A DNA stretch of 64,000 nucleotides, taken from assembly GCA_035539175.1 (NCBI GenBank), contig DATLIY010000007.1, positions 620,001 through 684,000 on the forward strand, given 5' to 3'. Source of the stretch: Acidisarcina sp. (GTDB taxonomy: Bacteria; Acidobacteriota; Terriglobia; Terriglobales; Acidobacteriaceae). Of the stretch, positions 44,889-54,019 are shown piece by piece. Every line of letters starts with the position of its first letter. Positions within the stretch are counted from its first letter, which is position 1. The notes beneath the pieces were generated by a model, which saw only the letters and a list, made by a program, of their open reading frames with translations, searched no databases and was not told the origin of the DNA. Made by a program: the position numbers and the translations under genes.

Positions 44889-44918
44889 ACTATAGAGCAT
44901 CGTTTCAAGCACAGTCAA
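44889..44918 (-). promoter_or_regulatory. Sigma-70-type promoter of the deoxysugar operon
   Basis: On the minus strand TTGACT (44918-44913) and TATAGT (44894-44889) are separated by 18 bases, ending 24 bases before the aldolase ATG. It lies in the 102-base divergent gap with the DeoR gene, so a DeoR-type regulator could cover it. Confidence 0.65.
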
Positions 44919-44967
44919 CCGACCAGGCATTGGAGTCATCTCTGCCCTGCGCTAAGATGGAGTGACC

Positions 44968-45723
44968 ATGCAGCAAGCGCTTCGTCTCCGAAAAATTCGA
45001 GAACTCTTTTCCCAACAAGAATTTGTGAACTTTGAAGAGCTGTGCTCCAAATTCGAAGCTTCAAAATCGAGTATCCGCCGCGATTTGATCGAATTGGAAC
45101 AAAATGGAGTTCTGCGAAGAGTGCACGGTGGAGCGATTTCGCTCCAGACTCGCGATGAACTGATGGATTTCACTCGGTTGACCGGAAGCTTCCGCGATGA
45201 AAAGGCCCGCATTGGGAAAGTGGCCGCCTCGCTTGTCGCAGATGGCCAAACCGTTATCATGGGTGGCGGCTCCACGGTGGTTGAGGTTGCGAAGAACTTG
45301 CAGGGTCGATCGATCCAGATTGTCACCAACTCGATCCCAGTCGCCCAGGTCTTTTGGGATAGCAAGCAGGTTGAGGTTACGTTAACCGGCGGCTATCTCT
45401 TTCCCCGCCTCGGCATTGAACTCGGCCCCGTATGCGAGAAGATGCTGAATAGCGTCTCCGCAGATATCCTCATGATCGGCATACGAGGCATTACCCCTGC
45501 CGGCATCAGCGACTCCAACAGCTTCATCGTCGAATCCATCCGCGCGATGATCCGGGCGGCCCATAAGGTCATCATCGTTGCAGACCACTCCAAATTCGGT
45601 CGCGATGCGATGATCCACGTCGCCAGCCTCGACGAGATCGATCAGATCGTGAGCGATACGGACTTGGACCCTGAATTTCGACAGATGCTGAAAGAGCACA
45701 ACGTGGAGTGCACGCTGGCTTGA
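44968..45723 (+). CDS. DeoR-family transcriptional regulator
   Basis: About 251 residues from ATG 44968, with GGAG 5 bases upstream; GTG 44962 is an alternative. N-terminal DeoR helix-turn-helix (VNFEELCSKFEASKSSIRRDLIELEQNG, then LRRVHGGAI) and the sugar-phosphate-sensing DeoRC domain (IVTNSIPVAQVF, ADILMIGIRGITPAGI, KVIIVADHSKFGRDAM). It is divergent from the aldolase-kinase-isomerase operon and probably represses it until a phosphorylated intermediate such as rhamnulose- or fuculose-1-phosphate binds. Confidence 0.94.
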   Translation: MQQALRLRKIRELFSQQEFVNFEELCSKFEASKSSIRRDLIELEQNGVLRRVHGGAISLQTRDELMDFTRLTGSFRDEKARIGKVAASLVADGQTVIMGGGSTVVEVAKNLQGRSIQIVTNSIPVAQVFWDSKQVEVTLTGGYLFPRLGIELGPVCEKMLNSVSADILMIGIRGITPAGISDSNSFIVESIRAMIRAAHKVIIVADHSKFGRDAMIHVASLDEIDQIVSDTDLDPEFRQMLKEHNVECTLA

Positions 45724-45832
45724 CCTCGGCCCTTGCAAAGGTACTTTGCTGCGCTTTTAACCTTGGTTGCGATGGACGGAAAGTATGTCTTTCTTCCGCC
45801 CATCCGCGGAGTGAATTGGGCACCTCTTCGAG

Positions 45833-47281
45833 CTAAGGCTTTTTCGTTTCCAGCACTAGAACCGTGGCCAGCGGATCAAGCGACTGCGCCGGTAGAACTA
45901 CATCAACAGCGGAGCCCTTCTGCGTGAACTTCAGTGGTTTGCGCTGCGCGTCGGCCAGCAGATAGGCCCCGGTGATCTGCTGCGTCACCTTATCGATGTG
46001 GAAAGCCGCGTGCGGCCACTCAAAGATGTGAATGTACAGCCTGCCGGGTTTCGTGGTGCAACGCCAGTCCCACTTCTCGACCCAGGCGGGCTTGCCATTC
46101 TCATCCTTCTTCGTCTCGCTGTAGAACCCGTCTTCATCGCCGAAAGCGGTTGGGCCTGTGCCATAGATCGCTTCATGATTGACGTCGAGCCAGCGTCCGA
46201 TCGCCTGCAGACGATCCACTTCGGGCTGAGGAATATTGCCCTTGGCATCTGGACCGACATTCAAGAGATAGTTGCCGCCCTTGCTGGCAATGTCGATAAG
46301 GTTATGCAGCAGGGTTGCCGTCGACTTGAAATTTGTGTCGTGGGATTTATATCCCCAGGTATCGTTGATGGTCATGCAGGTTTCCCAGTCGCGGCCAGGA
46401 AAACCCTTGGGAGGAATCGTCTGCTCTGGCGTTTCTGTATCGCCGTCATATCCGCCGCCGAGGCGATTGTTCCAGATCAGGTTTGGATATTTATTGAGTA
46501 GAGACACCACTTCACCTGCAAGTGCCGGAGTCATGTCCTTGGTTGGAGTATCAAACCAGATGACTACCGGATAGGGCGCGTAGTTCGTCAGCAGTTCTCG
46601 AAGCTGAGGAATCGCCTTATTGTGCAGATAGGCTGCAAAGTCGCCATCTTGCGCCTTGTCCCAGTGGCCGCCGAAGGCTGCGCCGCCGGGAGCCGTCCAG
46701 TCCTGATCCTGCGAGTAATAAAAACCTAGCCGCATGCCCTGCTTTTGGCATTCAATCGCCAACTCGCGCAGAGCATCCCGCTTAAACGGCGTTGCACTAA
46801 CAACGTTAAAGGAATTCACCTTTGAGTCGTACATGGCGAATCCATCATGGTGCTTCGCCGTAATCACGATGTACTTCATGCCCGCAGCCTTCGCCAGAGC
46901 CACCCACTGGTGCGCGTCGAAACCAGTCGGATCGAACTGATGCGCCAATGATTGATACTGGGCAACAGGAATCCTGGCGTCATGCATGATCCATTCGCCG
47001 ATGCCGGGAACCTCTTTTCCCTGCCAGGTCCCTGCGGGAACCGCATAGAGCCCCCAGTGAATGAACATGCCAAACCGGGCGTCCCGCCACCAGTTCATTC
47101 GCGCATCGCGATGTGCCTGCGTCTCCATGTCCTGAATCGATGCGACCGGATGTTTCGCCTCAGCAGCAAAGGAAAAAGAAGTGAGAAGTACGCTGCAAAG
47201 CAGGGCGCACGTTAAGAGATAGCGGCGGTCACGATGACAGTATTTCTGCATGGGCGAAATACTAACACCGAAAGAATGCAT
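45833..47281 (-). CDS. Exported alpha-L-fucosidase (GH29)
   Basis: 482 residues from ATG 47281 (ATG 47251 is a second in-frame choice; neither has a strong ribosome site). A signal peptide (RRYLLTCALLCSVLLTSFSFAAEA) precedes the GH29 barrel: RFGMFIHWGLYAVPAGTW, YIVITAKHHDGFAMYDSKV, and VVIWFDTP with nucleophile D244. GNYLLNVGPDAKGNIPQPEVD is a further family motif. It removes alpha-L-fucose from glycans in the periplasm, feeding the adjacent isomerase-kinase-aldolase operon. Convergent with the DeoR gene. Confidence 0.94.
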   Translation of the reverse strand: MHSFGVSISPMQKYCHRDRRYLLTCALLCSVLLTSFSFAAEAKHPVASIQDMETQAHRDARMNWWRDARFGMFIHWGLYAVPAGTWQGKEVPGIGEWIMHDARIPVAQYQSLAHQFDPTGFDAHQWVALAKAAGMKYIVITAKHHDGFAMYDSKVNSFNVVSATPFKRDALRELAIECQKQGMRLGFYYSQDQDWTAPGGAAFGGHWDKAQDGDFAAYLHNKAIPQLRELLTNYAPYPVVIWFDTPTKDMTPALAGEVVSLLNKYPNLIWNNRLGGGYDGDTETPEQTIPPKGFPGRDWETCMTINDTWGYKSHDTNFKSTATLLHNLIDIASKGGNYLLNVGPDAKGNIPQPEVDRLQAIGRWLDVNHEAIYGTGPTAFGDEDGFYSETKKDENGKPAWVEKWDWRCTTKPGRLYIHIFEWPHAAFHIDKVTQQITGAYLLADAQRKPLKFTQKGSAVDVVLPAQSLDPLATVLVLETKKP

Positions 47282-47391
47282 ATCGCTTCATATTTATTCA
47301 CACAAGGCTCTATCCTGCTTCCCCCGGTACCGATACATTGCCGCTTCCACTTGTTGAACAATGACAAAATGAAGCATCAATGCCCAAAAGA

Positions 47392-47416
47392 AAAGCCTGC
47401 CATGGAGGCAGGCTTT
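47392..47416 (-). terminator. Rho-independent terminator of the TonB-dependent receptor gene
   Basis: 10-bp stem AAAGCCTGCC (47392-47401) with GGCAGGCTTT (47407-47416), loop of 5. Read on the minus strand it is followed by TTCTTTT, a good terminator tail. Confidence 0.8.
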
Positions 47417-47436
47417 CTCTACAGAAGAACAGCAGT

Positions 47437-50400
47437 TTAAAAATCCAGACGCATGGAAACCTGACCGGAGCGGGCGCCTCCAAAGTCTGAGCCGACGGCA
47501 CTCGTAATCAACCCAAAGCTCCTTGAGCTGACGTTCATGTTTGGATCGCTCAGGTTGGTGTGATTCAGCACATTGGTAAACGTGCCTTCAGCTTTCAGCT
47601 TGAGCCCTTCCGTGATGGAAAAGGTCTTGCTGAGACCCGCGGAAAGATTGACCATACCGGGACCCACAACGGAACCCACCCGCGCGTTTCCGAAGCGGCC
47701 GATTGGATTCGGAACCGGACCGGAGCCGCTGCCGGTGGTGCAGGCTGTTCCCGGCGTCCAGCCAGGATAACCAGGGCAGGTAAAGGCGTTGGGATTGACC
47801 CATTGCGTGCGCGTCCGATGAAGTGGCTTATAGCTCGCACCCGGCACAACATCTGGATATTGGTTGCGGTGGCCGCCATCAAAGCCAGATGCAGTGCCTT
47901 TTAATCCTGAGCCAGTACCGGAAGGATCGCCCTGGCCACTCGGGAAATAGGGCGACTCAAACGGCCCAGTCTGCCACAGGAAGATCGTGGATAGACGCCA
48001 GCCGCCTACAACGGAATCGGCCATTCTGGACATGCCGGAGCCAAATTCGCGCCCCCTTCCAAAGGGAAGGTCATAAACCGCTGTGGTATTCCAGCGATGC
48101 CGCCTGGTTCCATATACATTGCCATAATCGGCCGCACGGTCAAGGATTGAAGTAGCACGCGCGCCTCCGCTCTCACCGGCAAAGCCAGTATTCGCAGGAC
48201 CCTGGTTATCAGCAAGAGCCTTCGCGTACGTCCAGGTTGAGTTCAATTGCAACCCTCTCTGGAAGCGGTGATCGAACTCTGCCTGCAGAGATTGGTAGCT
48301 TGCGTTGGCACCGGTCGCGCGGTTGTTGATACGCCCCCAGTTCGGGAAGCGCCGTGCGCTCAGCGGTTGGTTGTTGGCCGAAATTGTGCTGGAGAACGGA
48401 AGAGTATTTTCATCCGGCGCCCAGACCAGTTGATGCGTTTCGGAGGCAATGTAGGAGAGGCGAGCTGCATAACCGCTGCCGAAATCGTGGTCAACGCTAA
48501 ACGACCACTGTTCAGTGTAGGGATCCTTCCAGTTCGTGCTGTTTGCCGTTCCGAAGTAATCCTGTCCATAGCAGTTGCTGCACCCGCCATTCCCTGCACC
48601 TGCATAGATGTTCGGCCACTGATACCCGACTTTATGGGATGTCGAATCCAGAGTGTTGGTGTATTGGGTAGTCTGCGCCTGCAATGTGCCGGTCAGAGAA
48701 TAGAAGTTTGCGCCCAATAATGTGATGTTGTACATACCAAAGCCGCCGCGAACGGCTGTCTTGTTATTGTTGAACGGGCGCCACGCGAAACCGAAGCGAG
48801 GCATAAAGCGAAGGTGCGGATATTTCTTTAGCCCGCCAGGATAGCCCGCCTGACTGTTGCCAAGCACCGGCATGCAAGGCGCACCGTTAACCACCGCCGA
48901 GTTTGTGTAGTTCACGCCGTCCGGATCGCAGGCGTTGGCGCTTGCGAGGAAACTTTGCGCCAACAGACGAGACTTGCCGTTCGGATAGATGGCACGGCCA
49001 GCGAGCGCCAGGCTGTCATCGAAGTTGCCGATGTCACCACCCTTGTCGCTGTAGCCTGGGTGCAGCTCATAACGGACGCCGTAGCTCAGCGTAAGGTTTG
49101 GAGTGACCTTCCATTGATCCTGGCCGAAGAAGTGATAATGCACAGACGATCCGTCGTTATCCTGTTGCACTGCGTCATAGAACGTCTGGTACGGCAGGCC
49201 TGACAGGAAATCTGCAAAATCAACGCCAGTAAATAGCCCGGCACTACCCTGGGTGTTGTACTGAAAGGTTCCATAGTTGTCAGAGCCATTAAAGCCCAGT
49301 GGAGTGACTGCTTCGAGGGTCCGGATATCGAGGCCGAACTTGAATATGTGATTTCCCTTCGACCACGTCAGCGCATCGGTGTAAACAAATGTGCGCGACT
49401 TGTTGATGGAGGTCAAACGGTCGGCATTCAGTGCGCTGATATTGTTAAAGTCTAGTTCAGGAATGCCGTTGTAGAAGAGGTTCTGCAACCCATTCAGACC
49501 AAGCCCTTCCGTGAAGGCTTTTCCGTCAAAGCTGTCGGTCTGCCCAGAACTGAAAAGCGTAAAACCGAAGCCGGCTTCGTTGATGATTTGCGGCGTAATG
49601 GTCCAGTTTGCGCTGATCTTCAGAACCCGTGACTGGTTTGCGTTCTGAGCGGAAGGAACGGTAAGCGCTTGAGGCTGGCTGATAGGAAAGTTCTTCCAGG
49701 TAAAACGGCCCCAGAGAAGGAACTTCTGGTTTGCGCCGAAGTATTGATCGCCACGAATGTCGAATTGATCGGAGTGACCGCTGCTGTCTTTATTAGCGAT
49801 GTAGTTGGCTGTCCCATCATCTACATAAGCTGTGGGGTCGCCTACATTCGGATCTGGATAAAACGAGAGCAGCTTTTGCGCAGCCGGGTTGATCGAAGGC
49901 AGCGATTTCCCATAGCTTCCGCCTGTAAATGGATTGGTGAGACCCGTGAATCCCGCAGAAGAATACTTTGAGAAGTTGCCTTGCTTCATCAGCGTGCTGG
50001 GAACAGTGAAAGCTTCTGTCGTCTGAGCTGGATGCCGCCATCCCTCATAAGCGCCGTAGATAAATGTCTTGTTGTGTCCATTGTAGAAATGCGGGATCAC
50101 AACCGGGCCTCCGAAGCTCGCGCCATACGTGTTGCCGATGAGTTTCGGCTTCTTCGTGGTGACTGGATTGGTATATGGAATAGCATTGAAAGCAGCATTC
50201 TGGTGATACCAGAACGCCGATCCATGAATTGTGTTTCCGCCGCCCTTGGTAGTCACCGTAATCTCGCCAGGCTGACCAAACTCGGCATTGTTCTGAGCGC
50301 CATCCGCGCGCAGTTCGGAGATCGATTCACTCGAAGGAAAGGCATCGGAAATCGGCGAATTGCCCGTCGAGCTCTGGATGGTAATGCCGTCTACGGAGAC

Positions 50401-50997
50401 CTCTGTCTGGAACGGCAAGCCGCCTTGCAGTGCGAAGTCGCCGTGGTCAGCCTGCACACCGGGCAGAGTGCCGACGATGTTCAATGCGCTTGTGCCGGCA
50501 GCGCTGGCGCGCGTATTGACCGGCAGGTTGGACACATCAGCGTTCGAGTATACGGCGCTAATCGACGGCGTTTCCGTGTCGATCGTGCTGACTGTGTCTC
50601 CTGAAACCTGAACTTCCTGCTGAACGCTTCCTACAGTAAGAGATGCATCCAAATGGAGTTGCTGACGAACGGCGAGGACAAGACCCGTTACCGACCATTT
50701 TTGAAATCCGCCAGAGGAAACCTCTTCGGTATAGTGCCCGGCCTTCACATCTACAAACTGATAATCGCCGATGCTATTGGATATGGTAGTGCGGATCGAG
50801 CCTTCGTCTAGATTCTTCAGAATAATCGTCGCTCTTGGAACCACAGCGCCGGCCGTGTCTCTTACAGTGCCGAGAATGCTTCCCTGCGTAGATTGCGCTG
50901 GCAGGTTGCCGGGTGCCAGCAACAAAGCGGTTGCTAGAGCGAATAGCGCGCTCCTACAGAACGCGTAAGAAGACTTAGCGGTAAATACACTTCTCAT
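47437..50997 (-). CDS. Oar-like TonB-dependent receptor with N-terminal carboxypeptidase-regulatory-like domain
   Basis: About 1,186 residues from ATG 50997 (a TTG at 51036 is in frame). A signal peptide (to about APGNLPAQ) is followed by a CarboxypepD_reg-like domain (GSILGTVRDTAGAVVPRATI), a plug region (DTETPSISAVYSN, VSVDGITIQSSTGNSPISDA) and a long outer-membrane barrel ending in the aromatic F of VSMRLDF. Such Oar-like receptors are abundant in Acidobacteriota and are thought to import large glycans or other ligands with TonB energy. No SusD partner is adjacent. The phosphoesterase gene lies 231 bases upstream on the same strand. Confidence 0.92.
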   Translation of the reverse strand: MRSVFTAKSSYAFCRSALFALATALLLAPGNLPAQSTQGSILGTVRDTAGAVVPRATIILKNLDEGSIRTTISNSIGDYQFVDVKAGHYTEEVSSGGFQKWSVTGLVLAVRQQLHLDASLTVGSVQQEVQVSGDTVSTIDTETPSISAVYSNADVSNLPVNTRASAAGTSALNIVGTLPGVQADHGDFALQGGLPFQTEVSVDGITIQSSTGNSPISDAFPSSESISELRADGAQNNAEFGQPGEITVTTKGGGNTIHGSAFWYHQNAAFNAIPYTNPVTTKKPKLIGNTYGASFGGPVVIPHFYNGHNKTFIYGAYEGWRHPAQTTEAFTVPSTLMKQGNFSKYSSAGFTGLTNPFTGGSYGKSLPSINPAAQKLLSFYPDPNVGDPTAYVDDGTANYIANKDSSGHSDQFDIRGDQYFGANQKFLLWGRFTWKNFPISQPQALTVPSAQNANQSRVLKISANWTITPQIINEAGFGFTLFSSGQTDSFDGKAFTEGLGLNGLQNLFYNGIPELDFNNISALNADRLTSINKSRTFVYTDALTWSKGNHIFKFGLDIRTLEAVTPLGFNGSDNYGTFQYNTQGSAGLFTGVDFADFLSGLPYQTFYDAVQQDNDGSSVHYHFFGQDQWKVTPNLTLSYGVRYELHPGYSDKGGDIGNFDDSLALAGRAIYPNGKSRLLAQSFLASANACDPDGVNYTNSAVVNGAPCMPVLGNSQAGYPGGLKKYPHLRFMPRFGFAWRPFNNNKTAVRGGFGMYNITLLGANFYSLTGTLQAQTTQYTNTLDSTSHKVGYQWPNIYAGAGNGGCSNCYGQDYFGTANSTNWKDPYTEQWSFSVDHDFGSGYAARLSYIASETHQLVWAPDENTLPFSSTISANNQPLSARRFPNWGRINNRATGANASYQSLQAEFDHRFQRGLQLNSTWTYAKALADNQGPANTGFAGESGGARATSILDRAADYGNVYGTRRHRWNTTAVYDLPFGRGREFGSGMSRMADSVVGGWRLSTIFLWQTGPFESPYFPSGQGDPSGTGSGLKGTASGFDGGHRNQYPDVVPGASYKPLHRTRTQWVNPNAFTCPGYPGWTPGTACTTGSGSGPVPNPIGRFGNARVGSVVGPGMVNLSAGLSKTFSITEGLKLKAEGTFTNVLNHTNLSDPNMNVSSRSFGLITSAVGSDFGGARSGQVSMRLDF

Positions 50998-51228
50998 AGA
51001 TGTCACAGATCTCCTGGAATTACTTGCACTTCTCAAAATGGCTGTATTTATAGGTTGGTGTGAGAAAACCTCTTTCGAGGTTAGGGGAACTCACGTCTGG
51101 TTAGCGGAGTGGTCTAACAGCACTAACACTTTCACAGATGCGTGACAGGAATTTTACAAATTGTGCCACGACACACAATCGGGACAATATTTTTTGCGGT
51201 AGGAGGTTGCGCCAGTCTTCTCAGCGCT
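50998..51228 (-). promoter_or_regulatory. Leader of the TonB-dependent receptor with clustered TTAG/CTAA half-sites
   Basis: Four TTAG/CTAA half-sites lie in 49 bases: GGTTAG at 51079-51084 and 51099-51104, CTAAC at 51114-51118 and 51123-51127, forming inverted pairs. A GAAA-loop hairpin AACCTC/GAGGTT is at 51067-51082. A TATAAA -10-like hexamer lies nearer the gene. A regulator could bind here, but no family is identified. Confidence 0.35.
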
Positions 51229-53883
51229 TCAGTCAGGATGGGAGATATGTGGTTTGCTGTGAAACTCGCGAGCGATCTCATCAGGATCGTCCATGTCAAG
51301 CAATTCCGCCTTCTCCGCAGCCGTCTTCGGATGGGCAAGCCGTGCGCGCACCGAATCGAAGATACGCTTATCGGACGGGGCGAAGCGGTACGGTGCAAGG
51401 TCAGGCGTATCAGTGAACATATCGCTCATGTCTGCGGAGAGCGCATCTTCAAGGTTGAGCGGACCTAGACGTAGCAGCTCATAAATTGTTTTTTGCACAC
51501 TGGCCATGCTGGTATGGCGATGCGAAATGTATCCCTTGCGCACGTAGGGACTCATCACGAGCACCGGACTGCGATGCGCATCGACATGATCGACTCCGCC
51601 CTGCGCATCATCCTCGATGACAAAGATCGCCGAATCCTTCCAGATTGCGCTATGCGAAATGGTATCGACAATCTTGCCGAGAGCGAGATCGTTGTCGGCA
51701 ACATACGATACGCGGTAAGGATATCCATCTGCGGGGCGCGGGCTGGCCATGTGATCGTTCGGCAATCGGATTACAGTAAGTGCCGCGCGATATCCCGTTT
51801 TACTGCGGCGCGTAAAGTCTCGCAGAAATTCAGCATAGCGGTACTGGTCGGGAATGCCGAGGTTGAAAGTTGGATAGTGACGATCGGTCGAAACAAAAAC
51901 AGGCTCGGGAACAGGAGCGTTGAGGAAGAGACGCTGGCCTTCCGGCTCCGTGCCTTCACGCTCATCGCTGCCCTCGACCTCCAGGCCTTCGCCGTAATTC
52001 ATCAACGGCAGGCCCGCTCCGGCAACATGTTCCCACAACGACCCAAATTCGGGCTCGTCTTCAGGCATGGGGCTGTCTGCGCCGCCGCCAAGCGCACGAC
52101 GCCCTGGCGCTTCGCTGGATGCACTCCCGGTCCGGCGGCCGCCATATCCTGAGGCCCAGGCAATGTTCATCCACGGAGCAGGTGCAATGCCTACGGCCCA
52201 GCGGTGCCCGTCTGCAGAGACATCGCTATTGACATAGAAATGATCACTGGTTGCAAATCGCTCGGCCAGCGCATGGGCATTCGGAGTCACAGAGACATCA
52301 TGTATTGCCGGGTCCTCCTCAGCCCACCCATGCAGGCCGAAGCGTGCGAGTTTAGGCTCACCATCTGCCTTTGCAAGATCGCCGAAGACTTCGTCATAAG
52401 TGCGGTTTTCGCGAATGATCAGGAAAACATGGCCGATGCGTGGCAGAGGCCTGGATTCTGCAACCGAGGCTTCATTCGCTTTTACGACCGCAGCCGATGA
52501 AGCGGCAAAGCTATCTTCCGCCACAGGCAATCGAATGACAGAAAGGCTGCCGAACTCCAGTTCGCCAATGTACTGACGGCTTATGTGGGTGAGGTCTGGT
52601 CCGATATTTGGCCCGCTTCCCTTCCCTTTGCTATTGACGACGTAGAGAGATCGGCCATCGGGCGAAACTACAATTGCCGCCGGATACCAGCCAACGGGGA
52701 TATGTGTGAGCACATGATTTGTATTTGTATCAATCACCGCTACGGAATTGATGCCTGACTCAGCGACGTAAAGCCTACCCGCCGCCTGCGCAAGCCCGAA
52801 GGGCATTACGCCACGCAGCGGACGGCCCCTCTTGTCCTCGTAGCGCCGACCAGTGAATGGCGAGAGAGCAATTTCCTGCTCGAGCTTTGCCCCATCGGGC
52901 GAGACAACGGCAATTGAATCCTCATGTGCCAGCGAAACATAGACGTGCTCTGTGCTGGTTGCAATGCCGGAAGGAGATGCGCCGCCGACCACGTTATTGC
53001 GGCCTTCCGCAATGCGGCTTCCCAGACGAAGCTCCGCCATCAGCCGCGGCGACTGTGGCGTGGCTACATCGTACGTCCAGAGTGAACTGCCCCGCGGATT
53101 GTTCTCATCGCCAAGAGCCGGGACGCTGTGCCCTTCAGCAATTGTTCCCTCGCGTGCGGCCTTCGACGGATAACCGAAGGGAGGAAAGCGTAGGCCGGAT
53201 GGCTTCGCCCCGCTTACCAGCTGGTATTCGAACAATCCTGAATTCGCCACGTAGAGACGGCGTCCATTGGAGGACAGCGCAATCGCCAGCGGATTCGAAC
53301 CTGTAGCCATGCTAGCCACTGGCTTGTTGCTGCTAAGATCAATCACCACAACGCGCCAGTTTCCCTGGTCCAGAACATAGAGCAGCCTGCCATCGGGAGA
53401 CAGCACAGCCGCCGCAGCAAAACTCTCCTTGAAGTTTATGCCGCCAATTGCACCATCGAGCGGGATCCGCGCTATATGACGCCAGTCCGAGGAGGCGTAG
53501 ATGTCTACCGCGCCTGAATCGCCTGTCGGATCATAGAGCAACTTTCCATCCAACGAATATGCCACCTGCATGTGGACCTGAACGGTCGGATCGTTGTCAT
53601 CTCTTGCGGGAACCCGATGTATTTCCGGTGACTCGCCAGACGGATCATCAATCACATTCAACGAGAAGGGCCACCCGATCGAAGGCGCTGCGATCTGCCT
53701 GCCATCCGGACGAACAGTAAGCGCAAACGGAAAGGGGGCGAGCTTGATCCACTTGCCCTCTGGCTGAATTACGCGGCCGTTTGGCAGGACAACTTCATGC
53801 GGATGAGCAACCGGATTCTGAGCGAATGCAGAAGCAAAAAATACGACAGAGAAAAAAGCGGCAGCAGCGCATTTAAGGAGCAT
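51229..53883 (-). CDS. Exported YncE-type beta-propeller / phosphoesterase fusion
   Basis: 884 residues. Signal peptide (MLLKCAAAAFFSVVFFASAFA) then a YVTN/YncE-like propeller (about 40-450, blades such as LSPDGRLLYVLDQGNWRVVV and GSNPLAIALSSNGRRLYVAN). The C-terminal half is a phosphoesterase domain (PF04185 type) with IIRENRTYDEVFGDL, HRWAVGIAP and FVIEDDAQGGVDHVDAHRSP. Acts in the periplasm or outer surface on an unknown phosphorylated substrate; homologues are annotated bifunctional YncE/alkaline phosphatase family proteins. The ATG 53883 has GGAG upstream. It precedes the TonB-dependent receptor on the same strand. Confidence 0.9.
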   Translation of the reverse strand: MLLKCAAAAFFSVVFFASAFAQNPVAHPHEVVLPNGRVIQPEGKWIKLAPFPFALTVRPDGRQIAAPSIGWPFSLNVIDDPSGESPEIHRVPARDDNDPTVQVHMQVAYSLDGKLLYDPTGDSGAVDIYASSDWRHIARIPLDGAIGGINFKESFAAAAVLSPDGRLLYVLDQGNWRVVVIDLSSNKPVASMATGSNPLAIALSSNGRRLYVANSGLFEYQLVSGAKPSGLRFPPFGYPSKAAREGTIAEGHSVPALGDENNPRGSSLWTYDVATPQSPRLMAELRLGSRIAEGRNNVVGGASPSGIATSTEHVYVSLAHEDSIAVVSPDGAKLEQEIALSPFTGRRYEDKRGRPLRGVMPFGLAQAAGRLYVAESGINSVAVIDTNTNHVLTHIPVGWYPAAIVVSPDGRSLYVVNSKGKGSGPNIGPDLTHISRQYIGELEFGSLSVIRLPVAEDSFAASSAAVVKANEASVAESRPLPRIGHVFLIIRENRTYDEVFGDLAKADGEPKLARFGLHGWAEEDPAIHDVSVTPNAHALAERFATSDHFYVNSDVSADGHRWAVGIAPAPWMNIAWASGYGGRRTGSASSEAPGRRALGGGADSPMPEDEPEFGSLWEHVAGAGLPLMNYGEGLEVEGSDEREGTEPEGQRLFLNAPVPEPVFVSTDRHYPTFNLGIPDQYRYAEFLRDFTRRSKTGYRAALTVIRLPNDHMASPRPADGYPYRVSYVADNDLALGKIVDTISHSAIWKDSAIFVIEDDAQGGVDHVDAHRSPVLVMSPYVRKGYISHRHTSMASVQKTIYELLRLGPLNLEDALSADMSDMFTDTPDLAPYRFAPSDKRIFDSVRARLAHPKTAAEKAELLDMDDPDEIAREFHSKPHISHPD

Positions 53884-54019
53884 CGTCGCTCCATAGTGTA
53901 ACCGCGCCTGGAAGATTTAACGTTGACAAATTATGAATCTTTCGTGCGCCTTCAGCCGCAGCATCTGTCTGCTAAGGGGAGGCTGCGCTACAACATAGAG
54001 TCATTTCGCCGTCACTGCT

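Noticed and set aside
44930-44958. Plus-strand TTGGAG-17-TAAGAT promoter for the DeoR gene
   Set aside because: The -10 hexamer would place transcription at the ATG and leave the GGAG site untranscribed, so it is not convincing.
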